Positions 1 through 10,310 of a stretch of 31,513 bases of DNA are shown here, piece by piece. The translations under genes and the position numbers were made by a program. Source of the DNA: Apostichopus californicus (Eukaryota > Echinodermata > Holothuroidea > Aspidochirotida > Stichopodidae); NCBI GenBank assembly GCA_020650975.1, contig JAIPMN010000196.1, positions 1-31,513 on the forward strand, in the 5' to 3' direction. Position 1 is the stretch's first letter, and each line of letters begins with the position of its first letter. The notes under the pieces were generated by a model that had not been told where the DNA came from, did not search any database, and saw only the letters and a program-made list of their open reading frames with translations.

Positions 1-1294
1 TGGTACAGACAAACTCAGGTGTGCCTTTTACAGGAAAGAACCCTTCCAGTTTAGGGTCTACCAATCTTGTTCGCACCGGATGGATGGTTGGCAGCAAAGT
101 TATTGTTCTTTCGCTGATGTCAGGAAAATTGTTTCTGGCATTCTGATTTCCTTTGAAAAATAATTCTTTTGACTGTTATGGTACTTTACAGAACCAATTA
201 TGAAAAGTCAGGTAGTCAATTACTTCCAGTGAAGGAAATACAAATCGAATAATACCAATATGTTGTGGTCAAAATGGCATTTTATTCAAGCAAAAAAACA
301 AAACCAGCACAATTTGTAAAGTGTTTTAGGAAACAGGTTGATCTTACCTGGAAACAAATCACTTGGTTGCATAAAAGATAACATCACTGGGGGGGGGGGG
401 TGGGGGTAGAGTGGCTTCTAGTACTGAGTACTCATATGGATCATGCTTGTACTCCAGTGCATTTTCTTCTGTACTTATACGAGTTCACAGCTGGTACCTG
501 TAATCTGGACCTTGTACTTGAGTACTCGTACACAGGATATTGCACTTACATTAATACTAAAGTTTGGGTCTCAGGGAGTGCTCAATATTTAAACCAAACC
601 ATCCTAGTTTCCATTATGTATGTTGTAAGACATTTGTATGTGCACAGTGACTATCCAAAATTTAACTGTAGATGCAAAAGGTTCTAACTTCTAATGATGT
701 CTAAGGACTGTGATGCTGCCAAGGCGAGACTGTTTTGTGGATTGCAAACACTTCATGGACAACCAAGTCTGTGTGTACTGTTACACTGAGAGGTTCGACC
801 ATACAATATTTCATAGCAGGTGGAATGTTTGCCAGTCTTTCAAATTCATCACATCAACATTCTATGGAACATGCCTGGAAAGTTGATGAAGTCGGGACAA
901 AGATTGCTGACAAAGATATTGATTAAAGTCGTGTTCCAGTTATATTAAGGAAACTGAGCACTTAGTCAATAATTACTGTAGCCCAAGGTAGATGCATGAT
1001 CAAGAGATTCGCAAGTAGTTAGACTCATCTCATGTTGAAAAATTGATGCCTCATTCGGTATGATAGATTCAATATTTGAATGAAGAGAAAGAGGCTAATA
1101 ATATACTATTTCACATGAACAACACGAAGGGTAAAGACATTGAGGTGTGACCAGACTAGTCAGGGTGATGAGTTGGAACTGTGATGACTTTAAAGGGGTA
1201 GAGGAAGATGTTATTCCGTCAGCTAAAGAATAAGACATAAATGCTTGGTAAATCTTAGATTATGAGGTCATGGATTCTTGTTTTTCTCCTCTAG
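1..1294. other. Upstream flank or 5' UTR intron, no gene seen
   Basis: No recognisable coding exon, TATA-initiator pair or CpG-rich promoter block is visible. The stretch contains a G12 run at 389-400 followed by TGGGGG. Around 412-535 there are scattered near-copies of a GTACTTGAGTACTCGTAC-type word (for example 515-532), which resemble fragments of a simple repeat. The open frame at 400-687 runs out of the poly-G tract, has no splice context and is considered chance. Confidence 0.6.
389..406 (+). repeat. Poly-G tract
   Basis: Twelve consecutive G, then T and five G. It is one of a set of similar tracts at 1640-1650, 5116-5126, 18083-18094, 21210-21219, 30502-30514, 31491-31499 and 31503-31512. 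Confidence 0.95.
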
Positions 1295-1321
1295 AATCCT
1301 TTGGACCAAGGAACCTTCACA
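1295..1321 (+). other. NOS1AP: 5' UTR part of the first coding exon, with splice acceptor
   Basis: A pyrimidine-rich tract ending in CTCCTCTAG (1274-1294) lies 27 bases before the start codon and looks like a good 3' splice site. If it is used, the ATG exon is not the first exon, and at least one 5' UTR exon and the promoter lie further upstream, inside or beyond the left edge. If it is not used, the UTR simply extends further left. Confidence 0.55.
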
Positions 1322-1432
1322 ATGCCATCTCGTGGTCGCAGCAAGTACAATCTGGTGGAGGATGCCTATGATACCAGGATACCCTTACATAGTGATGAAG
1401 CATTCCAGCATGGGATCGACTTTCAAGCCAAA
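1322..1432 (+). CDS. NOS1AP: NOS1AP (CAPON) orthologue, first coding exon
   Basis: This exon encodes the N-terminal 37 residues of an adaptor protein that, in vertebrates, binds the PDZ domain of neuronal nitric oxide synthase through its C-terminus and binds Dexras1 and Scribble partners through its PTB region. Seen here: the ATG has a purine at -3 (ACAATGC). The peptide opens [17 protein letters not shown] and continues [19 protein letters not shown]. This matches the vertebrate N-terminus (MPSKTKYNLVDDGHD, then RIPLHNEDAFQHGICFEAK) almost position by position, with two extra residues near the start. The exon ends after a complete AAA codon with donor GTAAGA (phase 0). An in-frame TAG at 1292-1294 in the genomic sequence fits this ATG as the first one. 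The last third enters the PTB domain. Orthology rests on recalled similarity, not on a search. Confidence 0.95.
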
Positions 1433-1700
1433 GTAAGATTTTAATCTCACGCTTCCATGTCCAGATCGATTGATCCAATTGCATGGCGGATGTTCATAAA
1501 TTGCCCGCAGAAGGCGTTCATTCAATTGAAGGTTTTCTCAATCTTCTTCTGATTGTTATTTGATGATGTATTTATTATAGTTGGATTATGTTGAAAAAAG
1601 AAACCAGCTTCAATATGGCAGATTAATACTTGGGAGGGAGGGGGGGGGGGTAATGCTTACAGATGAGCAACTGGAGAGAATGTAGCCAAGTACTGGTTTA

Positions 1701-2249
1701 TTGTTAGTACTTGAAAGCAAGTTGACATGTAACTGGGAAGTCTTGGGAAAAGTGCTTGTGGTTTTTGGTGGAGGTCAAAGGTCATTTGGGGTCACCAGGG
1801 GTCAATTGTGAAAACCTTGTTAACACGATATCTCAAGTTGGGAAGCATGGGCAGACTTCATATTTAGTGTGTAGAAGAACCACATTGAGTACAAATAGTC
1901 TATTGTTTCAGTGGAAGTCAAAGGTCACTTGGAGTCATCAGGGGTCAAATTGTGAAAACCTCATAATCAAGATATCTCTATACTGGAAGCTTGGGCTGAC
2001 CTCTAATTTAGTGTGTAGAAGTACCATTTGAATTGAGTTAGAGAAGCCTATTGTTTTCGGTGGAAGTCAAAGGTCATTTTGGGTCATCAGAGGTCAAATC
2101 GTGAAACCCTTGTAAACATGTACACCCTCACTATACAAAACTGCTCATGCTACATCATCGAAACCACAATGCAGTTTTGTATTCTGGTTGTTAGAGTACT
2201 TGAAAGCAAGTTGACATGTAACTGGGAAGTCTTGGGAAAGTGCTTGTGG
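1701..2249 (+). repeat. Tandem repeat array A (about 143-149 bp monomer) with flanking 60-bp direct repeats
   Basis: Three monomers are aligned by the core AGGTCATTTGGGGTCACCAG (best copy near 1778-1797), recurring at 1922 and 2071, so spacing is 143 and 149 bases. Each monomer also has the phrases GTGAAAACCT, GATATCTC and TAGTGTGTAGAAG. The array is bracketed by two near-identical 60-62 bp direct repeats (1701-1760 and 2188-2249) that share TACTTGAAAGCAAGTTGACA and GGGAAGTCTTGGGAAA. The open frames at 1756-2031 and 2079-2297 are products of the repeat. Confidence 0.85.
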
Positions 2250-3386
2250 AAGACAAAAATTCTTTTGTTGGCTGGTTTGCTTGAAATGGGAGCTTAATAA
2301 TTTCCTTTTGTGCAACAAGTGTTAGATATATAAGTCTGACATCACTCTTTGCCTACTCACAAATAACTAGAGACTACCATTAATTTTGTTTCATGACAAA
2401 TGTTCCCACCAACAGCTGTGGTTCGCTTTTGTTACCCAGGCAACATACCTTTATCTCTAGTCCCAGAACATTAAGATAACCTCTGGTAATTCATGCTGTC
2501 AAAAAACTGATGAGATTAACAAATATTCTTGTCTTTGGAAGTAATAAATCAGCTGTATACATCTGCCAGATCCTCAGCTAACCTTAACAGACCCTAACAT
2601 TAGGTCAATTTTTTCCCCCCTGCTTACTGTCAACTTTCTATCAGCAGTGGAAATCAATTTGGTGAAAATTCCCAGAACAGTAAAAGTGGAAATAAAAAAA
2701 AAACTCAGATAGAATGTTTGGAAACATAAAGCAGTGCCTATTTGTTAGACACAGAATTGTATATAAATTCTTGTACAGTATAACCTAAACATTTTAAGTA
2801 AATTGCTAATGTATTAGAGCAATGTTCATTGTATTAAGTTTTCCAAATTTTTCTCTCTCTTCCTGTTGTTTTGTTTTCTAATTTTCAGTTTATTCCCTTA
2901 ATTTTAATTTACCTGTTGCATTAGTATGTTTCATTCACCATATAGCCATTCACTGAACTTTCCTAACTGAAACCCTTTTACAGAAGTTTTAGACCAATCC
3001 ATTTCTATTACCAAATGAATTTGTTCAGTTGAAAGTGACATGTAATTTTCGGCAACTTTCTTGTTGTATCTTGAAGTGTGTAGGCCAAAATTTGTGTATG
3101 ATGTGTGTGTAGGGGTTACCGTATGATTCTGTGTGTATTTATAACTGCGCTTCTCCCAATGGTAAGTCTCTTAAGCATGTGTCAGACCAACCCTTTCTCT
3201 ATAGTCTGTTGCATGTGTCCTCTGTCCAGATTGCTATGGAACTAAGCTTGTCCTGTGCAGTGAAGGATACGAGGAATTAACGATCTTATAACACACTTAG
3301 GATGCTTCAGGTAATCTTCTTTGTGGTGAGTGATCATGTATAGGGCTATGGAACTATGGCAGGGTAACAGTACATATATCAAAGCA

Positions 3387-3487
3387 GTTGCATAGCATAG
3401 CAGTTATAGCATACATTTCAGTTATAGCATACATTTCATAGCATACATAGCAGCATACATAGCATACATAACAAACATAGCATTTAT
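3387..3487 (+). repeat. Short tandem array of CATAGCATA-type units
   Basis: Two adjacent identical 18-bp units (CAGTTATAGCATACATTT at 3401-3418 and 3419-3436) are followed by repeated CATAGCATACATAG words to about 3487. This is a simple microsatellite or minisatellite. Confidence 0.9.
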
Positions 3488-6400
3488 AATACCCATATCA
3501 AAGGAGAGATTCAACACATGGGCAAACCTTAGTACTGAGGTTCAAAGCATAGTAAAGTGCAGGTGGCAATTTATTTTTCACTAATGAAAGAAAAACATAT
3601 TCAAAGTGTACTGGTGGTAATTTGTATACACGTCCTACATCATGTGCAGTTTTTGAGCTAATACTTGAAGTTCATACATCTTGCACCAAAAGTGAATTTG
3701 AAGCAAGCAGGTGGGATAACACTGGATGCACATGGGCAAAACTGTATTGTGTTTTTATTCAATATTTACTTCTAATTTTCACAATATTAGGATGCATAGA
3801 CCTCGATATGGAACACAATATACACATTTTACAGTTCTCAATGAGTTACAGAGCACTTTCAGTACTGAGTTCTGCTTTTCCTTTTCTGTAGTCAATTATG
3901 ATAATTTGCAGAACTTTGAAACCCACCCTCTTATTTAACAGCATTGTTGTTAACTGATTTAATGTCTGGTCTGTTTTCAGTGCACTGTTTGACCAGTCAC
4001 TTGCTCTTTCAGTGATAATGAATTGAGTTGCCAGAGGTGATTACTGTCAGTAAGTGTGACTCCTCACACCTCCCCCTAGGTGGTTGGTGGTTCTAGGTAA
4101 CTGCCAATTAACCGAACTGTCTGAAGGAAATACTTATTAAGCAGGGACAGATCGACTAACAAGAAATGGTATAAAGCTTTTTGAGTAGAAAATGTTATTA
4201 CAATTTTAAACAATGAAAATTTGAAATAAAAAAATATAAATTTTGCCATTGTGTGGAGACACACACTAACAGTGTAATTTACAGAAAAGACTTTTCTGTG
4301 GAAGTTTTCAATGACAGATGATACATTATAGTTTGCTTCTGTACTTTTTTGCAGGGACTCAGTTGAATGAAAAACTACCCATGACAAGTTTTCTGATTGC
4401 ATTCGACAGCTTTCGTTATAATTTACCAATTGAGTGCTTCTTTAAAATTATTGATCAGAGCTATCTTTAAAATCAAGATTTACAAGCTCAGTGTAAATAG
4501 TTGTAATAGTAGTTGGTGCTATTAAAGATCTGTTGGATAGTAGGCAGTTAAGTAGTTAACATTTACCACACGTAAGCTAAATGCCAAATTGTCATTATAG
4601 GGAATTTACCAGTTCAAAAGCTGCTAGATATGGTATATAGTTATTTAAGAGGAAACTATTTTGCTGTAGGAGAAAACAAAAGCAATATGTCAGTACAACA
4701 AATCACAACAGAAAGGATTTTAAAATTAGGCATTATCTTCCAAGTTGTTCAAATACACAACAGGTATATTGTAGTGCATTAGAATTTGTGGGACATAGAG
4801 TTTGTTGAATTGAACTGAGATGTAAGAAGTCCAGAATTTACTCGGATGCAAAGTTATTTGTAACCATTCGGACCTGTTAGTAAGACTGAAGGCTATCACA
4901 TTACAACATCTTAATAGAAACAAGCATCCAGCTCGGTGGATGGACATCAGTGAAGGCAAATGGTACGCATTTACTTACTGTACTCTTTACAATAGGTCAC
5001 TACATCCTACTGATAGTGTACTAGCTGGACAGATTAACCAAAGTGGCTACATGCTGATATGTGTCAAAAGTCAGGGGGCCATAGATGTATTCAAGAGAGG
5101 CAGGGTTGGAGGGGTGGGGGGGGGGGAGGAAAGGGTTGGCATGGAGACGCTAATCGTGTATGTACTGTAAAGTCTATAAAGGTATTTTTCAGAGAATCAT
5201 CTATAATGTGCACTTGTTAAATGGTTCAATTTTCAACCACGTCAGGTGGTAAATTGTACACTTTAAACATTACCTCTGAGTTTTAATCTCTTTCCTGCCT
5301 TCTTTTATTTTCATTCTAAATTCTCTCTGTCAGTTTGAAAGGGTCAAAGTTTAATAACTATACTGGTAAGTCGAACAGGTTTGCCTACCTGCTGACAGGT
5401 ACTAAAGGTCAAAGGGCCGTAGAAGAGGGAATTGTTTGACAACAAAACATCCTGCCTTATATTATTATCTGCCAAATTTCCCACCTGCTGTATCCTTCCC
5501 TAGTCTCACTCATACTAAAGGTCTCGGTTGCTACTGCCCCTGACGAAAACGAAACCAATATGAGTACTATGTAGTCCTTCCAGTGTGTGCTTGTAATTCT
5601 AAAGAAAAACTTTGAGGTATATATAAAACTGACTTAACTTAAAAAGTCAATCAAGAGGTTCCTTAGTTTCCTGAATAGTCAAACTTGTCATTAATGTTTA
5701 ACCCAAGCTAGCTGCCCAACATTGTTATTTATATACTGTGTATATCCTTCAATAGCTCAGGAAGTCTGGGGACTCTCAGCAGTAGGCAACATTTCTGTAT
5801 ACTGATTATCACACCCACACATATGGGGTGTATACAGCTATGACTATTGGTCTATATGTGTAAGAGATAACTGTCATGAACAGTTGAATTTATCTACTTT
5901 AGGCAAAAACAAATATTTTATGTAATTTAACTCCCCAATCAGAGCCATGAGAATATATAATCAAATTCATCAAATAATGAGTGGTTTTGTTATTAAGCCT
6001 ATTTTTTTTTCAAATTAAGCAGAGTATGTTAGCTTTGTTTGCAATAACACTGAAACAAGCTAAGGTATTTCAAAAATAAGTTGTTTCAATAGCTAGCTAA
6101 TACTGAAACATGCGGGCCATCTAGTCATTTAGTCAGGCCTTGCAATCCAACATCTATGAAAAGTCTTGGGTAGATCGATTTAGAGAAATTGGTCTAAGAT
6201 GGCTTCTATTTATTCCTGTCACAGGTGCTACATACCCCTCAGTTCTACCCCTAACCACTCTCCAGTGCAATATAAACTCTAATAGAGAGTTACCATATCT
6301 GTCTGAAGAAAGGCTAAGCCTTTCATTTGGCTCCCTCCCCTTTGAGTGCAGCTCCATCATTGTGTCCAAACAGCTTCAGGATGGAGCAGTTTGTTTCCCT

Positions 6401-7518
6401 TTCTACTACTCAAATGAATTCTTTCAAGACAAGTTTTCGAGTTGATGGAGGGAAAGGATCATCTGTTTGCACAAAGTTCACTAGTAGGCCATTCACTAAT
6501 AGGCCATGTTTTAATTTCGGTGAGAGTGTGTCGGAGTAAAAGCAGCATTTCCTTCTTCTGGTCTCAGAAACCTTCAGTGAATGCTTTGACCTCCATTGGC
6601 TGTCAAAAGACTTGAAGTGTTAGGAAACGCTGAAGGCAGGGTATCAGTAAGAATGATAGGAGAGGCAGTCACATATGAAAGAGATGAAGAGCCTTAGTTT
6701 GGTACAAAATGCATGAATTCACACTGTGAACTTTGGATGTAGAACCCAGCAGATTGAGTTGTGGAACAGCTAAATGCTCTCAAGTTAAACAGAAATTATA
6801 AGCAACAATTAAACTTATCCCAAAAATTACAGTAAGTTGCAAGAAGATTTGCTGTCGGGCATGAGTGGGTTATGGGGTGTTGTAGTTGTCATGCATTAGT
6901 GGGTTTCATAGAAACTTACTGAGCTGATTTGGAGACCTTTATAATATGTGATCACTAATGAGTACCTATAGTAGTATGGTATTGGACACAACTTAGCCTA
7001 ATGGACCTTTAATGTACTACAGCAGGGCATGTACTGGGTAAGGCAGAATTGTAATCTTGAATTTTACTCCTGCTCTAACTCACATGTCTCTGAACAGTGT
7101 TGGTACATATTAAATGTGATCAGTCAAAATTGTTAACACCAATGTAGGAGCTTAAAATGCTTACTTAGAGAACAATGGCCATGTACTAAACAAGGGCATT
7201 GCATGTTGATGACCTGTGTAAGTAATACGAAAGTATTTCACATGCAAATTTCTTGTATTTTAAAAACAAATTTACCACTGCAAGTTAGTATTCTGATAGG
7301 CAGGTGGCCATATAACACACTATTTTTGTAATACTGCACAGCACAGACACTTGGTGTTTCCCTTGGTGTTAGATGTTAACACAACATAATTAAACTCCCA
7401 GTGTTGCTTTTCATTCATGCCTACACTGAATAAACAAATCTAACGCAAGTCAAGAGAGATTTACTGAAGCATAGTTAGATGAATTGGCCTTGGCGCTTTG
7501 ATTTTAGCACGTTAAGAA

Positions 7519-7565
7519 GCACTTTAAGCTGACCGGTGGAACTCGAGTGATTAGCTTAAAAGTGC
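7519..7565. repeat. Short imperfect inverted repeat
   Basis: GCACTTTAAGCT at 7519-7530 faces AGCTTAAAAGTGC at 7553-7565: a 12-bp stem with one bulge and a 22-base loop containing ACCGGT and CTCGAG. It is too short for a convincing microRNA precursor. Confidence 0.6.
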
Positions 7566-8586
7566 GGTAATGTCTTATTGTACAAAAATATCAGTAGGAA
7601 TAGACGTGAAAGGACATTGTCACTGTGGAAACTTGTGAACACAAAGATTATCATATATGTTAGATTATATAGAATGCTAAAAGCTTGTTTAAGTATAAAA
7701 ATTATGTGACCAGTTTAGCATATCTAGCATTTTTTGTCTAACTGTAATTTTCCCCATAGAACAGATAATGTTAAATGTAAAACCATAATGTAGGATCTAG
7801 TGAGACACCCATTAATATGGAACTATCAGATATTATTTTACTGAAACATTTTGTAAACTGCCTGTCATATTAATCACATGGAACTTTTGATAACCTTGCT
7901 AGAAAGTTTCTGTTGATGTTACTCATTTGTAAAGGACTGTTACCTTTTTGTGTCATTGCATGAGTGTGCAGTTAATGACCAACATGACTTGGACTCTGGA
8001 AAGTGTTTTTGTTTTTAGATTCCTGGAAGATTCTACCAGGGAACTTCGAGCAACTCCCTGCTCTGACAGAGATGAGTCGGAAGTTTAACAAGAGTAACAT
8101 AAGTCGTTTTTCTTTTCAAAGTTTCAACTTTAGTACTTTTATTCAAGTACCACCCTTCCCCTTCCCTTCCCACAAAGGACGAGAATAAACATTTAACACA
8201 GTTTAAACACAGTTTTAAGAACTCCTATAATGAGACATATAGTGACACATGAAAGGTCTTTTCTAGATCAATATCCTCGCTGTAAGAGAGTGTGAATATC
8301 AATAAAGGTTAATGATGTAAGCCTGTTTCTGATCTAATTATCAATCTGACCGTTAAACGAACATCATCAGTAAGTGCATCTCTTCCGTATCAGTCTAAGC
8401 TTCCTTTGAAGTGGCTGTATAGAGAGTATAACTCTACACTTGCTACAGTACAGATATGCTAACCTTCCACAATATTTTAACACTAATAGTGCACATTTAA
8501 CACATGATCTGTAACAATTTTAAGGCGCTTTTGATTACAGTGTTTAGAAACATTTATATGAGCCTTTGTGTTCACATTATATAGTG

Positions 8587-8763
8587 TCATAGTGAGACAG
8601 ACTGACCAATGGCGTCTTCAACTTCAGTTTGGTTCCACTTAGAGATCTGCTTCTTTTTGCTCCCTTTAAAGAAACGGAGACTGCCATCATCCTGCAAACC
8701 TGTATTTCTAATTGAAGGGTTGAGGTATTCTAAGATGACAGTCATGACATAAAACCGGACTTT
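8587..8763 (-). other. Unidentified open segment with splice-acceptor context (possible nested exon)
   Basis: On the - strand a good acceptor (TTACTCTTTATCTTGCAG) opens a 58-codon frame that starts KVRFYVMTVILEYLNP, contains DDGSLRFFKGSKKK and SKWNQTEVEDAIGQ, and ends at a stop at 8589-8587. The residue mix looks protein-like, with an amphipathic helical start. I do not recognise a family. A frame of this length can arise by chance in 31 kb, so this may be nothing, or a pseudogene fragment. Confidence 0.2.
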
Positions 8764-8953
8764 CTGCAAGATAAAGAGTAATTTGTCTCCAAAGACTTCA
8801 GTCCTAAAACAAAATGTCTTTAAAAAGAAGCAAAAAGCAAAAAGATTATCACAGTTACAATACTCAACTGTGAGTACCAGTCATAGTATAATGACATAGA
8901 ATGGGACTTTCTGCAAGATAAACAGTAACGCTGTCTCCAAAGACTTCAGTCCT
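8744..8953. repeat. 62-bp segment duplicated in direct orientation
   Basis: The segments 8744-8805 and 8891-8953 share ATGACATA, GACTTTCTGCAAGATAAA and GTCTCCAAAGACTTCAGTCC, with an offset of about 147. On the - strand each copy contains a pyrimidine tract ending TTATCTTGCAG, i.e. a duplicated potential splice acceptor. Confidence 0.9.
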
Positions 8954-9059
8954 GAAGTTTTTTTTATAATTGAGACATATGCAGTAGGACATCAGTGTTG
9001 TTCCCATCATGCTCAAAGAATGGTCGGTTATGAAAAGTTTGATAATTAAGTACAGCTAC

Positions 9060-9151
9060 CTTTATAGTCATCTTCTTGCCTCCTTCAGACATTCTGCTGC
9101 CTTGTGTATAAATACTCCTCAATATATCCTCCATTTTAAGGAGCAGAATCT
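9060..9151 (-). other. Unidentified open segment with donor site (possible partner exon)
   Basis: On the - strand, an open frame ending GGKKMTIK stops at a possible donor (AAG then GTAGCT) in phase 0, matching the phase-0 acceptor of the segment at 8763. Upstream it reads LKMEDILRSIYTQGSRMS. A possible acceptor (TTTTCTAG) precedes 9151, though its pyrimidine tract is short. The joined reading would be continuous. No family is recognised and no further exons can be assigned with confidence. Confidence 0.18.
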
Positions 9152-9618
9152 CTAGAAAACTGTGTTCATATCTTTTCAATATTGTTTAGCTATTTTGGAG
9201 TATTTCCACCATGTTAATTTTGTAGGCAATATTGGTATCCCTCAAACTAAACAATGTTGATACTTGCATTATATTTCATGTGTTAAAAAGCAGTTTTCAA
9301 TAAAGGCTTAAGTTTCAAATTTGCACTTGCTGTAAATTATGGATTGATCATTAAACACACACAGGAGAGAAAGTTGTTTTGATAGACAAGGTCTTAACAT
9401 AAAAGATAGTTTACAAGTTGCCATAAAACTTTCTCTTTATGACTATATGGCTTTTTTTCCCATTTAGACATTGTTAGTGTGAAATGGTATTTGGAAAGGG
9501 GATCATATTATTTTAGCAATTGATGTATTGTATGTTTACAAAGTCTGTCCCAGTTTTTCTGAACTTGTGGTTGGATTATTATGATTTTTTTTGGGTTTTT
9601 GTTTGTTTTGAATGACAA

Positions 9619-10310
9619 GAGTTTAAACCATGAAAACCTTGTAAACACTTTGCCTCAAGATAAGGAACTTGGATACTTTTCATAATTAGCATGTGGAAGA
9701 GGCATATTGAGAAGAAGAAGCCAATATTTTTTGTGGAGGTCAAAGGTCATCTGAGGTCACCAGACATCAAACACTGTAACCTTGTAAACAGGATATATCT
9801 CAAGACAGGAAGCATGGATACTTCTCATAATTATCATGTGGATGTGTCATATGTAGTAAAAGAACCGTTGTTTTAGTGTAGGTCAAAGGTCACATGAGGA
9901 GGTCACTAGAGGTCAATATTGAAAACAGTGTTAGCACGATATCTTGTTAGGAAGCATGGATACTGTTCCTATGTGAGCATGTGGATGCGTTGTATTGAAT
10001 AGAAGAACTTAATTGTTTTTGGTGGAGGTCATCTGGGTCACCAGTGGTCAAAGTCTTAAAACCTAACATGATATCTCATGGTAGAGACCATGGATACTTA
10101 TGATACATCGCATATATATATGGATTTGCCATATTGATTACGAGGGTCGTGTTGTTGTTGTTGTAGGTCAAAGGTCATTTGAGGTCACCAGAGGTCCAAG
10201 TCTGAAAACTTTTAAACATGATCTCAAGGTAGGAATCATGGATACTTTTCATACTCAGTGTGTTGATGCATCACATTGAATACAAGACCCATATTGTTTT
10301 TGGTGGAGGC
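9619..10310 (+). repeat. Tandem repeat array B, same family as array A
   Basis: About five diverged monomers in the same orientation as array A. The second AGGTCA of the core sits at 9744, 9887 and 10172 (spacing 143, then 285, i.e. two monomers). The monomer between them, near 10026, has lost part of the core by deletion. Shared words are GGAAGCATGGATACT, GATATCT and GTTTTTGGTGGAGG. Outside these two arrays I did not find the full monomer in the window. Confidence 0.85.
9737..9749 (+). promoter_or_regulatory. DR1-type nuclear receptor half-site pair inside repeat
   Basis: A perfect AGGTCA-A-AGGTCA, the direct-repeat-1 arrangement recognised by RXR, HNF4 and COUP-TF type receptors. Identical perfect copies are at 1772-1784, 9880-9892 and 10165-10177; one-mismatch copies (AAGTCA first half) are at 1915-1927 and 2064-2076. 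The motif match is seen; any binding is inference, because it occurs as part of a repeated monomer. Confidence 0.4.

Noticed and set aside
1756..2297. + strand open frames of 91 and 72 codons
   Set aside because: They lie wholly in tandem repeat array A; the repeated peptide words are translations of the monomer.
3387..3487. CRISPR-like array
   Set aside because: Units are contiguous without unique spacers, and the genome is clearly animal.
4076..4959. - strand frames of 117 and 77 codons
   Set aside because: Composition is compatible with AT-rich intron sequence; no motif, no splice sites in agreement, no recognised family.
6140..6539. Overlapping + and - strand frames of 70-101 codons
   Set aside because: Open frames on both strands with no family recognised, no acceptor or donor at matching phase, and a length expected by chance.
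7519..7565. Possible microRNA precursor
   Set aside because: A stem of 12 bp with a 22-base loop is too short for a pre-miRNA.
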